Position numbers and translations under genes: made by a program
Shown here: positions 1-11,340 of the stretch, piece after piece
How the letters are laid out: every line of letters begins with the position of its first letter
Position numbering within the stretch: position 1 is the first letter of the stretch
From: Porogramme epimiltina
Lineage: Eukaryota > Basidiomycota > Agaricomycetes > Polyporales > Polyporaceae
Length of the DNA stretch: 40,631 bases
Reading direction: 5' to 3'
Assembly: GCA_900155495.1 (NCBI GenBank)
Contig: FTLJ01000754.1
Coordinates: forward strand, 1 to 40,631
Notes under the pieces: model-generated
Told to the model about the DNA's origin: nothing
The model's database searches: none
Seen by the model: the letters and a program-made list of their open reading frames with translations, nothing else

Positions 1-20
1 GGACTGGGCGGGGGTGACAG

Positions 21-687
21 GCATGTGGAAGCGGTGTGTGTGCTGGATGGACTATCGCGATCTCATTCGTAAGTTGCCCCCCACGCTTCGTCTCTCGAGT
101 TCCAGCCAGTGCTCACCGAACGCCCGCGGTGCATAGTGCACAATGTAGGCTCCCCTTGCATCTCCCCGCGATCGCGCGCTGACGATGCAGTATGCCTTCC
201 AGCTTTCGGGTGAGTTCGAGGACCCGCACCTCGCGGAGGCAGTACGGATCATCAGCATGCGCCTGCGCGTCCATTCGTACTCGCCCTCGCGCGTGCCCGG
301 GTACGCGCACCTGCCCACGATCCATGTCGAGGGCGACACCGCGGGCTCGATGCCAGGCAATCCACGCAGGATGGAGGGCACCGTCTCCGTGATCGCCGAC
401 GGGAGCGTGCGCTGGACTCTGGTGCGTCTTTTCCCTTGGTCGAAGTCGTGTTTTGCTGACCTTCGAACTTTCAGTACTCGAGCGTTGAGGGATCGGACAC
501 GTACGAGTGGGTATCAGAAGGCGTACAGATTGGCGGTGTCGCGTCTGCCATGGGCATTCTCGGCATGTGGACCGGAGCACAACATGAACGCATGGATCCC
601 CTCGGTGAGTGCATCTCTATGCGCGCTTAACGACCGGCTAATATGCCCCTCTCAAAAGGACCAACGTGGGCTTGGAAAGTTGGTTAA
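21..687 (+). CDS. 3' end of a conserved basidiomycete protein, F-box-like (partial)
   Basis: Exons 191..421, 475..604 and 659..687 join in phase across two GT-AG introns of 53 and 54 nt; the first has a GCTGAC branch site. The spliced product ends in a tryptophan-rich tail (MDPLGPTWAWKVG, then TAA). The middle carries MEGTVSVIADGSVRWTL and EWVSEGVQIGGVASAMG, a beta-rich pattern I associate with C-terminal halves of Agaricomycete F-box proteins; the F-box itself would lie outside the window. A further upstream exon at about 21..68 (acceptor CAG at 18-20, donor GTAAGT at 69) fits phase 0 but is less certain. The gene continues to the left, so the start is unknown. Gene reality is fairly sure; the F-box link is inference from memory of the family. 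Confidence 0.55.
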
Positions 688-1430
688 ACGGAGACAAGGA
701 CATCCTAGATCGGCGTTCAAAACCTGTTTTGTACACCTCCGACTAGTTATCAAGGTGCTTCGTGGGTTTCATGATGGATATGGCACCACAGTCTGGTAGC
801 TCGGATTCCAGATCAGAATCACGAAAATCCACCTGAGAGATTCTGAAGACGATGATGCGTTAATGTTTGAACGCGAATTCACTATCAATAGCTGATGCAC
901 AGTAAGTTTCGATCGACTTTCGATCCGCAACCCCCATCTCCGCCTGAAGATCTAAACCACACCTACGGGCCGGTGGAGTGCTTCAGATCGTCGGAGAACG
1001 GATTCCAGGCCACTTGACGAGCTTAACCGTCTCTGAATGTAATCGCTGCTCCAATTCATTGGACAGCTTTATTTCTCAGCATACGTCTCTCTTATCACTA
1101 GCTATGTGGTTAATCCAACATGACGGCGATTCACCAGGAGCCCGAGTGGCTCGTTACTTATAGAAAGTTGTTGAAGCAGCCGTTTATTGACCCATTGGAA
1201 TCGAAGACGTTGCTCGGAAGATGCTAACGGCGGGTAGGTGTAGGGTACTGTAATGTGGTAAATGCCGGCTCGCAAGGACTCGGTCGGGGGCCATAAATTA
1301 CACTGTCATACATAGGGCTACTCGAGAACAGGAAATGAGGAACAGAAGTCAGGTGCTAGGAACAGGAGTCGGGATAGCTGAAGTCGAGAGCGCAATCTCA
1401 CGAGGTGACAGGCTTGGACGCGACATCTAA
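688..1430. other. intergenic, no gene seen
   Basis: About 740 nt between the end of the F-box-like gene and the end of FunK1 copy 1. The two genes converge here. Only short open frames without splice or coding signals are visible. Confidence 0.6.
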
Positions 1431-4400
1431 CTATTCAGCCGTGCAGGGCACAAGTGATACCTTCGTCTTCCCGTTCTTCTGACCTTTGGTGGCCCTTTTC
1501 GCAGGCGTTGGTTTGAGACTAACGTCCTGCGGAGCCACTCCCGTATCCACATACGACTCCACCGAAGCTTCCTCAATCTCAATCTCTACATCTGTGTCCT
1601 CGTTCCCGTCTACCGACGCAACGCTGTGGTCCACTCGGTGACGCTTGCGCATATGCGTCTGTGCGATAGTCATGAACGTGGGCCCTTCCGGGTGCATCGT
1701 TTTCCAGCCAACCGGAACGCGATCTCCGACACGATCCCCTGCTGCCGGCCATGGTGCGCGGATGGCTAACATGAAGATGTCCATGAGTCGCTGGTGCTGC
1801 TGGGCGTTGAGAGAAAGTTTGCGCTGTTCGACAGTGGGTGCGGGTGGTGCAGTGTTGGTTCTACCAAGGTCGGCTCCTGGCAGTTGCATAGGGGCATCGA
1901 TTTCGCCCCCAGTGATGGGCAGGTCTTCCTCGAAGTCGTCATCCTCTTGGTTGACGCTTGCATCTGCATCTTGTCCAGCAAGAATTTCCCCGAGCACGGA
2001 GCCAGGCCTGGACTTGGAAGGAGGGGACGGAGATGGGGTAGTGGATAGACTGTCCTCCGAAAGTGCGGGCGTTGCAGGGCGTTCACGAGCATTCGAACTT
2101 GTCTCCGATTGTGAAATAGACGGAGGCTGGGTGGTGGGTGCAGAACTACGCTCATGGGACTCCATGTACCTGTCATAAGTTTTCTCGATGTAGTAGGCTT
2201 GGAAGCTCTGGATGAGGTGGAGTAGGAGGTCGTCCATAGGGCTGTCGAAGCGCAAAGCAACTTCGGTTCCGACCTCCAATTTACCGTTCAGGACAGATGT
2301 CTCCTTCAAGAGACCACAAAGGTATTCTCCATCCTGTATACGGAAGAGGTCGAAGTAATCCTCGAGCCAGCTGGGGACGTCTGGGGTGTTCGATCTGAGA
2401 TACCGGACAGAGTAGTAGATGACAACGTGCATGAACGACTCCAAGTCGTCCACGACCTCAAAGATCTTGCTGAGACATTTCAATAGCCCCACGGACATGA
2501 ATTGCCATGTGCCCTTGATGCATCGTACATTAGCGTTGTGATGGAACACTACTATATGAATGGCCACTTACAGTGCGCTCAGGTTGTCGCGGCGTACGGA
2601 CCATGGTCATGAGCTTCGCCATCTCCCAGTCAGCGAGGAGCCCCGTCCAGCGCATCTGTCTAACACCCTGGGTTTTAACAACCTTAGGACGTATGAGAAT
2701 GTTTCCACCGCTGATGTCACGATGTAACATGCTTGCGTTGGTGAGTGCAAGGCGATGGGCTACAAGTTCGTCAGTTGAAGTGTAAACAAATGTAGCGTGA
2801 GGCTCACCATTGAGGCAGTCCAACATAAAGATAGCCAAATGCCGCCCAGAAGGCACGTCGCTTAGTGGGAGACAAACTTCTTCCATGACATAGCGGTAAT
2901 GCTGGTGCTTTCGGAAGTGAGATTTTGAACTCTTCGTCTGTGTGGCGTCTTCACTAGGTTCAATAGGATCCGTCTCGTCATCAGGTTGTCTCTTGCGCTT
3001 GTTACGCGGGCCAGCATCGGTGGACGAAGTCGTTGTTTTCACATCGGGGAGCACGCGAAGAGACGAAGCATCCGGATTTACGAGTGTGCGCAACGTCGAT
3101 GCGACAGAGGTGGGCTGCGAATGGGCCGATGTGGCCGCTGGCCGAGATGTGGTGGTGCTGGAGTCGTTCTTTGGTTGTACAGCCTTCCAGTACCGGTGGG
3201 TGATCGTGACCTGATCCTGAAGATCGCCGTGGCATGCAACCGTGGGGACGTTGGGAATATTGAGGCCATTGAGTATCTCCACTACGCTGCCCTCCTGCTT
3301 AAGACCATCGTATCGTGCGCGCCATGTGTCTTTGAGCCAATAGAATCGCTGGGTGGCGGACTCGTATGCTACGTAACCGCGGGTACCACGGCCTACCATC
3401 CCCTTGGCGCGAAAAGTGGGCCGACCGACGAGGAATTTGCGTGCGCCTGCGGCACAAGGAACCTCGAGCTCGTAACGAGGCCAATCCCGCTCGATTGACC
3501 CCCGGAACAGGTCACGTTCATACTTGAAGATGAAAGGCCCAGTAAGGGCGGTCGAGCGAATCCTGCGTTCACGGTGGTCAACATCACTAGAACGCTCCTT
3601 CGCGGCATCCTCCATCGTGTCCCATGCTGGGTCGCCGCTGCGAATACGAGTGGCAGTGAGATCGATTCCGAGATGACGACGTGCGTGAAGTGCGAGAATC
3701 GCAAGACGTCGGAAGATACGACACATCTTCTTCCATTCAATGTAGTAGTCAAACGCTTCTGTGGTGATCACCCCCCCGCGGTCCCAACGCATGACGCGCG
3801 CCCTGCGCCCAATGAAGAAGAGCATAAAGAGGTGGGTACGGTGTTGAACGCCAAAGATGTTCTCCGCGTAATTGATGATTTGACCTCTAGACTTCTGGCG
3901 ATGCAGCGCTTCGGCGTTGGGGAAGGCCGAGTCTTTAGTGTCGTCGAACGGATCGTGTCGGTTCGAGGAGTCGTTCGACTTGAACTCGATGGCCACGTCT
4001 TGTTCTTCCCAGTGGGGTCGTCCATCTTCGGGCGCAAGTTCCTCGAGGAAGAGCGCAGAGTCGATCTTTTGGCCTTCAGTCTGATCGACAATTCGATGGT
4101 CAGGCTTGATCTCGCTCAACGCCATCTTCATGCCCGGGGCGAGCTTGAGTTTGTTGACAATGGAGTTCTTAGAAGTTCATTGTCAAGGCACGGGATTGGT
4201 TTGAGCTAAGAGGCGCACTTACCATGATGCGGGATATATCAGCTTCGGCCATGACATCCGCCATTTCCAGCTCGGCGAACGGGTTTATCTCAGGCAGCTC
4301 GCCAGCAACGGAAGGCGGGGTGTTCTTGGTGAGCCACTGATAGTCAAGGAGAAGCCTCTCAAAGAGAACAGAGTTGAGACGGATGGCCTTGTTGGACATG

Positions 4401-4726
4401 CTGTCAACAAGCTTGACACGGTATTGAAGGTTATCGATGTTGTTTATCACCGCCGAGACACGGGAGCTGAGGAATTTCCGAGAGAATGGAGTGTCCTCAA
4501 GATGGAGTAGAGCGAGTACTTCAGAGACGGAGAATGTTGGTGTCTGTGGCCGGGTCTCGATGTCGTCCTGAGGAGTATCTTCCCCTGGGCAACGGTTTGC
4601 GGAAGAAGTCTGGCCGGCGAGGGGACGGTCACTGGCTGAGTAGGAGGATGGTGGAGGACCAGCTGGCAAGTCGTCAGTATCAGTGTTTATGAGGAAGCAG
4701 CCTGTGTGATTGTCAGATGGCTCCAT
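1431..4726 (-). CDS. FunK1-type fungal protein kinase, copy 1
   Basis: Exons 4726..4223, 4167..2808, 2759..2572 and 2513..1431 (complement) join in phase to 1044 aa. Introns are 55, 48 and 58 nt, and every splice position matches the two paralogues at 15-18 and 36-40 kb. The protein has a 170-residue N-terminal extension, then the fungal kinase core. Visible marks are FIGRRARVMRWDRGGV with AFDYYIEW, GTRGYVAYESATQRFYWLKDTWR, a catalytic loop LHRDISGGNILI and, in place of DFG, LLADWEMAKL. An acidic, Ser/Pro-rich insertion separates the lobes. The C-terminus after GTWQFMSVGLL carries the conserved DDLESFMHVVIYYSVRYL block and a disordered basic tail. FunK1 kinases are an expanded fungal family with no firmly assigned substrate. 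This is the most diverged of the three copies and shows no break. The ATG at 4726 is the first in an open exon. Confidence 0.88.
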
Positions 4727-5178
4727 GACGAAAGTCTGGCTGAAACCAACGTACGGAGGGATGCACCAATTCAGCTTATATCTAGCGGTACTAGAGGGTG
4801 GTCAGTGGTCAGTCTGTGTTGGAGGCACAGCCGGGCCGCAAAGCTTACTGATACGTCAGCGCGGAGCGGATGATGTATTATCCTCTACAATGGATGATCT
4901 CTTGCGACAATGAAGGACAATGGGGAGCAGGACAGAAGCGGACGTGTGGAAGGTGGATGGCGGGCGTCAAACGGCGCTGGCAAGTTCAACGTTCCAAATA
5001 TGGGAGAGGGTCATGACTCTGCGGCGGTGGTCGGCGCTTTTCGCTCCGTTCTGTTATATGCAGTTGGACGGCAGATTGTGATTGTTGAAAATGGATTGAA
5101 TACCATTGTGGTCCAATCTGAGGGAACAAAAGATTTTCAACACATCCGAAGAACTCCGTGCAAAAAGTTGAAAACGTA
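4727..5178. other. upstream region of FunK1 copy 1
   Basis: About 450 nt between the FunK1 start and a tRNA-Phe gene. No gene is visible; it should hold the FunK1 promoter, but I see no clear TATA box. Confidence 0.5.
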
Positions 5179-5251
5179 TGCCAGGAGCGTGGATTGAACA
5201 CGCGACCTCCAGAACTTCAGTCTGTTGCTCTCCCAGCTGAGCTATCCCGGC
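5179..5251 (-). tRNA. tRNA-Phe (GAA)
   Basis: 73 nt, intronless. The acceptor stem GCCGGGA pairs with TCCTGGC, anticodon loop CTGAAGT gives anticodon GAA, T-arm stem GCGTG/CACGC has loop TTCAATC, and the discriminator is A. No CCA is encoded. A27 faces G43, a mismatch at the top of the anticodon stem that all four copies in this window share. TTTT and TTTTT runs shortly downstream on this strand can end Pol III transcription. Confidence 0.97.
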
Positions 5252-5406
5252 GCTATAATCTTGCGATTTGCAACTGATATATCCAAAATGATTGTTGGAC
5301 CAGAGGAGCATAGTATCATTACTCTTCATCGCCACGCTACCCTTTCCTTATCCTACATGCAGTAGTTTTACATCGTCCATCCGCACCCAGGCCTCAGAGA
5401 CACCAT

Positions 5407-6923
5407 TCACACCTCCGCCCGTACATCCTTCGCGCTGTCCGAGTACGAGTCGTCGCACTCGCGATCCCTCTCGCGCTCGCGTTCGCGCTTCGCGAGGGCC
5501 CCGCGGTCCGCCGACGCGAGCGCGAAGTCCGTCTCGCGCTCGACGTCGACCGTGCGCGTAACGTTGAGCGCGATCATGCGGAGCGGGCCGTCGAGCGCGC
5601 GCGGGACGTGCGCGTGCGAACCGCCGCTGCCGACGCCGCCCATGTGCGCGAGAGGGAGCGAGTGCTGTGCCCAGGAGAAGCCGAGCCCGACGCGGACGAT
5701 AATGAGCATGAAGGAGATGCCTGTTGCAGCGGGGATGCAGTGGAACGCGAAGTCTTCGAGGAGGGAGTTCGCGGAGTAGGCGCAGAGGAAGAAGAGCGTC
5801 CAGAAGCTAGCGGGGGAGGGAGTGTGAATGCTTGGGTCGCGGGCGGTCAGTCGTGAAGGTGTGTGCTTACGTGTAGAGAGCGGCGCTTTCGACGAAGATC
5901 ACGAAGGCTTCCTGGTACGGAATCAGGGATTGTGTGCCATTGATACGTCGAGGAAGCACTGACTGTGAGGCTCATGCCGGGAAGCATCATTCGTTCGTGT
6001 TTCATAGCCCTGTTGGACGTCCATATCCGATATGCGATCATAACTAGCACAGTGTGTCAGAGAGGACTGCGAGGTCTAGGAACATATCGTGCGTACCGGT
6101 TCCATAAATATTAGTCCTACAAGTCATTGGTCAGCACAAATGTTTATTGCAGATGGATAAGTTCTTACAGAAGAGTGAGAGAGACGGTCGTAATGATACG
6201 GCGTTGCGCCTGCGGCACAAATATGCTTTCCCCGGGAACAAAGATGGCGAAAAGCTGCACGACGCTGATGCCGCACGCTGAATAAATAATTAGCCGCGAG
6301 CATGCGGGGCGCAGCGCGAACACACACCTGCGTATCCCATGGTGCAGAGCATTGGGAAGATGATCATGTGGAACTTCCTGTCCCATACGATCCAGATACG
6401 GTAAATCTGTGGCGGGGCAGTTGGTCAGTTGGACAGGTGTAGGGCGACGTACAGGAAAGGAAAGGGGATGTACGCACAAGGATGATGTCTCCCACTATCA
6501 CAGACGCTACGACGAAGGCGGTTGCTGCGACGTGGGTCGCAGCTTCGATTGTGAGGTAGTATGTGGACGGCGCCTGGCCGTTATTCGTGTAGACGAACGC
6601 GTCGAACAGCCTCTGCACAGTCACGATCCAGTGCTGTGGACAAACGAATAGGCGTCAACATCAGGCAGTCTTAACTTAGGCGATCCAGTGGGAGCGCGAG
6701 CACTCACCGCGCTGACGGTCATCAGGAGTACGACCGTCGCGATGAACAGAGGTGACTTGACCGTCGAGCCCACGGACAGCGCCCGCGTGACCGAGCTCGC
6801 ATCCTTGCCGTGGCGAACGATGAGGACGGCGAGGGACGTGATGGCGAGGACGAAGAAGATGCCATAGAGGGCGCTCTCGACGCACACGAGCGCGAGGCTG
6901 ACGGTGACAATGGACAGGGGCAT
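5407..6923 (-). CDS. seven-TM membrane protein of a basidiomycete-expanded family
   Basis: Eight exons (complement): 6923..6708, 6633..6478, 6406..6328, 6277..6169, 6116..6097, 6043..5964, 5911..5871 and 5806..5407. All have GT-AG borders and compatible phases, giving 366 aa. One exon is only 20 nt (TNIYGT region) and another 41 nt. Hydrophobic segments in order include the N-terminal VESALYGIFFVLAITSLAVL, SPLFIATVVLLMTVSA, HVAATAFVVASVIVGDIIL, the IYRIWIVWDRKFH turn, ISVVQLFAIFVPG, EAFVIFVESAALYTFW and GISFMLIIVRVGLGFSW. The C-terminal tail is soluble, with a charged RERERERDRE stretch. This layout, including the YRIWIVWDR motif after TM4, matches a large polypore family of putative seven-TM proteins of unknown function. 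A receptor role is possible but unproven. Confidence 0.8.
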
Positions 6924-6959
6924 GGGGCTACATACGCGGGGCGTCGCGGCAGGCGTACC

Positions 6960-7455
6960 TCATCTCCGGCGAAACTTATAACGTGCAGAAGCACCCCCCT
7001 TGACGTCCGGGCGAGCGCCGTGTGAGAGCAGGGCAGACGCGTGTCCGCTGGCGTCGTGGAGTTGACCGTATTGGAGGAGCTTCGCGTTCGTCAAGTCGTG
7101 ATGGCGGAGCAGGATAGCGAAACCCCGGAAGACACCGCCTGCCACGCCGCCGAACACGAATGAACAGAGAATACTGTTCTCGATGGGTCCTGGGCGAAGG
7201 GCGGCGGGACGGTTGATGATTTCGCAGGACTCTTATCCAGATACTGGGATACCCCGCGGTAGAAGTTGGTAAGCGTTGAGGAAGAAGGGGATCTGGACTC
7301 ACATGGCAACCCTTAAGGTTTGCGGCAGGGTCAGTCGCCATGAATTCGGGTGACGTACTGGTCGCCGCTGTGCCCAGGGTGGCGGCGCAACCAGGCAAGT
7401 CGTCAACGTCTGCCGCGGCGTCGTCGGTCACCGAGTACTGTCGCACGTTCTGCAT
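6960..7455 (-). other. possible small unrecognised gene
   Basis: Two open pieces lie on the minus strand just upstream of the seven-TM gene. One starts at ATG 7455 (MQNVRQYSVTDDAAADVDDL) and runs to a GTGAGT donor after GGTTGCCAT. The second ends at 6960 and contains GPIENSILCSFVFGGVAGGV followed by an amphipathic stretch and a basic end. I could not join them in one frame with a convincing acceptor, because a TAA stands in the needed frame. An alternative frame also stays open through the same acceptor. It may be a gene remnant or chance; product unknown. Confidence 0.2.
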
Positions 7456-8963
7456 GTAAACACAGCGCAGTATCCAGACGGGTCAACCGACGGACGCACA
7501 TTGAGATATCCATCTGGCCAGAGCGCAGGAGCCCCACAGCATCCTGGTCATCTGTCTAGGCATCCTCCTACAAGTCTGCGCAGGTGCCGGGCTCTCTGTT
7601 CCACTCGTTTTCCGCAGGGTGATAGAGTTTGAAGGAGAGGGGTCGCGGGAGCAGAAGGACGGAAGGACTGGCAGCAGGGCTTCGTAGACGGTGCTTCTCG
7701 GTGATGTCTCCAAGTGACTTGACTCATGAAACAAACGGAGCGGTGGATGAAGGGGCCTCAGGACATAAGTTTCCCGCACAAACAAGGTTAATGCCGCCGA
7801 ACGAAGGTACAGGGTTGCGCAGGATGGAGGGAGGACTCAGGACAACGGGTCGCGCGGATCAGTCACAACACGAGATTTTGTTTGAATATCTCGGGCCGGG
7901 GGACCGCTGATGAAAGGGTCCCTGGCCAGTCGCCAACAGTGTCGCGCGGCCTCTCGACCACAGTCTAACACTATTCAATCTACTGGCTCCGCCAATATAA
8001 CTATCAAACCCACCAGACAGCCTCCTGCTGCGGTCTGACCTCGGATTCTCCCCTCGACATCTTCGACGACCTGCCAAAGAGGAGCTGGGCGTCGTGTTCA
8101 TCAACCACGCATGTGTCCACCTACCCACAGTGCTATTTTCTCCCAGAGCGACGTCGCATGCCCTCCTCAACCCCCGGTCCGCCAGCATCAAACGCTCTCC
8201 TCACACCTGTCTCTACATACTGTATTCCACCGCAAACTCGATCGCCCTAGAGCTGGCCAGTCTGGAGAAAATGGGAATGGGTTCATGTCTGGAACACCAG
8301 ACAGCAGGAGCTAGGGATACAGAGGAATTCTAGTGAGTGGCAGACTCTAGCACTGCACCACATCCTGATATTTTGCGGCACAGTGTGCCCTCAAACTGGG
8401 CATATGCCACGCGCGCACTCAAAAGAAGCCCGCTGGACGCATTCCTGCGTCGTTCTATCAAAGCATATGACGTGCATAACCTCTTCGTGTCGTCGGTGTA
8501 CTCGTGCAGCGCGCCATAGTGGGTGTAATACGCACACGCGGAGTTTAAGGGGCCTCGAGGAAGGCGTTTTTGTGAGTTTCTGTACGCTGTGTCTCTCCAT
8601 CTGTTGATCACGCCTGTGGTCTTATACAAACCACTGCACCCGCTGCGCGATGATCTTCACACATTTGAGTTTTTTCAACGGGATAACGTACAGGTGCTCG
8701 AGTTCGCACCTCGTTCGAACGTTTGGGGCACAACCGAGTCGCGTTGCATGGACATTCACCCAATGCCCGTAAATTTTGAACGCTCCAATCCATCCCCCAA
8801 ATCATCCATCTCACCGCGAAGCTTCCTCGCCTTCTGAGACTTGGTTCGTATGCAAGAAGACGCGGTCCCCGTGCGGTTGTGGTGATATATCCGGTTATCA
8901 CTCTGGCTATATGCGTGTATGCACGTACAAACCGGGTCACCCCTTCCCAACAGCCAACGTCCA
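7456..8963. other. gene-poor region, about 1.5 kb
   Basis: Six-frame reading shows only short frames with no consistent splice sites or recognisable domains. No tRNA, repeat array or transposase motif was seen. Confidence 0.5.
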
Positions 8964-9623
8964 TTAATTAATCTCGCTCACCGGCTCGTCGAGCCCAACT
9001 ACAGCCTCAAACGCGCTCACGACCGCCCCCACGCCCCCGCTCGTCCCGCTGGCCCCCACATCCCGCTCCCCCTCAAGCCTCCGCACGGCCGCCCTGACCC
9101 CGTCCCGTCGACATCAGCACCCCGCTGCGTGGACTAAAGCTGGAACTCACCCGGACGGCTCGTGGGCGACGATGGACGACAGGCTCGCAGGCGGCACGTG
9201 TGCGCGCACCGCGTCCGCAATGGCGTCCGCGAGCTCCGAGGACGGCATGCCGAGCGCCGCCGCTAGGCCCTCTATCCGCTCCTCCACCGACGCCCTGCTT
9301 CCCGCGCGACCTCCCTCATGCATCCTGGAGCCGGTCGCCTCCGTGCTCGCTACATTTTCATCGCGGAAAGCCGCGTCCGCGCGGGGTGGCCGCTGCCCGA
9401 GCGCGAGGTTCCACCAGCCGCCGACCTCGGTCTTCCACTGGAGGAGCCGCCAGGAGTAGAAGGCGAAGACCGCAACGGCGAAGAGGGAGATGTAGTAGTT
9501 GAACCGGTGGAGGGGCGTGTTTGCAAGGGGAGGAGAGACGGAGCGCGTGACCTTGTGGTCGCGCGGGGGCGGGAGGTCGTCGCGCGACTTGACATTGGAC
9601 TCGTTTTTGATGCTCTCGGACAT
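8964..9623 (-). CDS. small single-pass membrane protein, unknown function
   Basis: Two exons (complement 9623..9151 and 9093..8964) joined by a 57 nt GT-AG intron give 200 aa. I start at MSESIKNES (9623) rather than the upstream in-frame ATG at 9689, whose extra residues are a low-complexity Ser run. The N-terminus is polar; one transmembrane helix follows (YYISLFAVAVFAFYSWRLLQ, about residues 50-70). A soluble helical domain then reads EERIEGLAAALGMPSSELADA and ends in a second helix, AAVRRLEGERD and VSAFEAVVGLDEP. The pattern resembles fungal tail-type membrane proteins with a small helical domain, but I do not recognise a named family. Reading phase and a clean stop after exon 2 support the model. 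Confidence 0.65.
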
Positions 9624-9832
9624 CGTGTGTATGAATATGATGGATGAGGAGCTCGAGGAGGTTTTGGGTCTGAGGATGATGGTGTTCACAGGAGAGCTTT
9701 TGTACGCCGTCGACCAGGTGTCTGTGGAGGGCCACCATTAGGGCAGCCATGACATCATCGTTGAGTATCAATTAAGAACAAGTCCTGGAGCTTCACTACT
9801 ATGATATTGCTTATACTGGGCTTACATCCATC

Positions 9833-9905
9833 GCCGGGATAGCTCAGCTGGGAGAGCAACAGACTGAAGTTCTGGAGGTCGCGTGTTCAATCCACGCTCC
9901 TGGCA
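9833..9905 (+). tRNA. tRNA-Phe (GAA)
   Basis: 73 nt, identical by eye to the copies at 5179, 18855 and 19119. Anticodon GAA lies in loop CTGAAGT. A TTTTT run a few bases downstream (ATTCATTTTTG) is a good Pol III terminator. Flanking sequence differs from the other copies. Confidence 0.97.
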
Positions 9906-10085
9906 TTCATTTTTGATGTTACGTACCAGGCATCTATGACGCACGGAAACTCGAGGCGTCAAGTTTTTTATGTGCTGTTGTTTCATGGGGTTGATGCCGG
10001 CAATTTTGTGCACGGGCTGCGCAACGGGGAGTTCCTAGAGCGTGAGGACACGCGGGGGGTGGCAGTGGTGGAAGGGCCAGGTACA

Positions 10086-10928
10086 CTAGAGCTTGACGTG
10101 ATCCACGATGGTTACGTTCACTTCGTCTGGGAGCAAGGCGCAGTGGCCCATGGAGGGCGAGTCGATGCGGGCGTTCTTTACACGAGGCGCTACAAGCTGC
10201 GATGCACGCATGTCAGGACAAGTACAAAGAGGATGAATAAGGAGTGCACGTACTTTTCACTAGTGACCTCGAGCCCGTGAAGGATAAACTCCCACTCAAC
10301 ACCGTCCTGCGCAGAATCACATGCGTCGACGTTCTCGTGGTTGATGATGGGGACAGGCCACACCTGAGGAGGCGGGCGGCGGAGGAAGCGGAGAACGTAT
10401 TGTCGTCTCCGAAGACTCCTGGGGAAGGTCGTCGGCGACCAGCCAGCCTGCAGCCCTGTTCGGCGCAGACGGTGCTCTCCGTCGAGGTCCTAACCAGCTC
10501 GCACTCGTGTCAACCTCAACTTCCGCCTCCGCGCGTCTACGTGCCTGTCGCGCACCTCGCTGCTAGTGTCTCCCGTGTTTGGATGCTCGCCGTTCACAAC
10601 CGTCGCGGTGACGGGAAGGGCCGCCTGAGTATCCGCGAGCGACGTGGTGTCGAAATTTTGCTCGATCTTGATCTCCATGTCCTCCCGTAGATTCGCGAAA
10701 GTCTAGCAAGAGGGCACGAGAACGCGGGGTGGTGGGATCCGAATACACTTGTAATGGAACATGTGGGAGCACGACGCGATGAACAACGTTTGTAGTGTCG
10801 TGGAGATGAACAAACCTGTGGAATGCGACAGAGACGGAGGGAGGACGATGCCGATAACTGATCAGCGAGGATCCGCGAGGAAGATACGAGCATACTCACA
10901 GATGCAACGATCGGGGAGCGCTGTTTTG
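10086..10928 (-). CDS. unrecognised multi-exon gene, 5' end not resolved
   Basis: Five exons (complement 10928..10900, 10815..10749, 10702..10556, 10489..10268 and 10196..10086) join through four GT-AG introns of 84, 46, 66 and 71 nt with matching phase at each junction, ending at TAG 10086. Branch-like TTGAC or CTGAC precedes several acceptors. Residues seen include FVHLHDTTNVVHRVVLPHVP, TFANLREDMEIKIEQNFDTT, then an arginine-rich stretch RSLRRRQYVLRFLRRPPPQ, WPVPIINHENVDACDS and WEFILHGLE, closing with MGHCALLPDEVNVTIVDHVKL. No start codon was found before exon 10928, so one or more 5' exons are missing. I do not recognise the family. The VPIINHENVD segment faintly recalls a pre-SET lead-in but no SET motifs follow. 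Four consistent junctions argue for a real gene. Confidence 0.45.
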
Positions 10929-11340
10929 CTAAGTAACGACCTTCTTCCCCTGGTGAAGTAGCCTGGGGGTAGTGATAGCCTTGACATGCTTGAGAGCGTT
11001 CGTACTGCTAGCGTCACGGGTCAACCTCAATCTCCCGGCCAATGATTCGAAACGAAGATTCACTTGAACGCATTACTGTGGTCCTGCTACTCCCTGCAGA
11101 GCCGCACTCGGATGTGGCGTGCGGGACCAATGGGGCCGATGAGTGACTGTGGGCGTGTCATGGTAGCTGGCAACGCGATCACGTGGGGTGGAGGGAACGA
11201 GCTCGCTCCCGTTATCTTCACCCCATTCGCGCTCGTCCTGCGCAGGTGGGTGCGGCTCCTCTGCAACGTCGGCGGCAGTGGCAAGAGCCTCCCTCCTCCC
11301 AAAGGGAGAGGACCCAGAAATTATCTAAAATATACATGTC
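10929..11340. other. intergenic, no gene seen
   Basis: About 410 nt, probably including undetected 5' exons or the promoter of the gene ending at 10086. Nothing else can be supported. Confidence 0.4.

Noticed and set aside
185..799. Continuous 204-codon plus ORF at the left end
   Set aside because: It reads through a clear GTGCGT...TTTCAG intron and another after 604; after splicing the frame ends sensibly at 687.
3574..4209. Plus-strand ORF of 211 codons inside FunK1 copy 1
   Set aside because: It is antisense to exon 2 of the kinase; the minus frame has family motifs and matching introns, so this is a shadow frame in GC-rich sequence.
9936..10280. Plus-strand ORF of 114 codons
   Set aside because: Overlaps the minus-strand exons at 10086-10280, has no recognisable motif, and the minus model has four consistent splice junctions.
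10268..10489. Possible pre-SET/SET methyltransferase from VWPVPIINHENVD
   Set aside because: No cysteine-rich pre-SET triad and no SET motifs (GWG, NHSC, GEELTYDY-like) follow; resemblance is too short.
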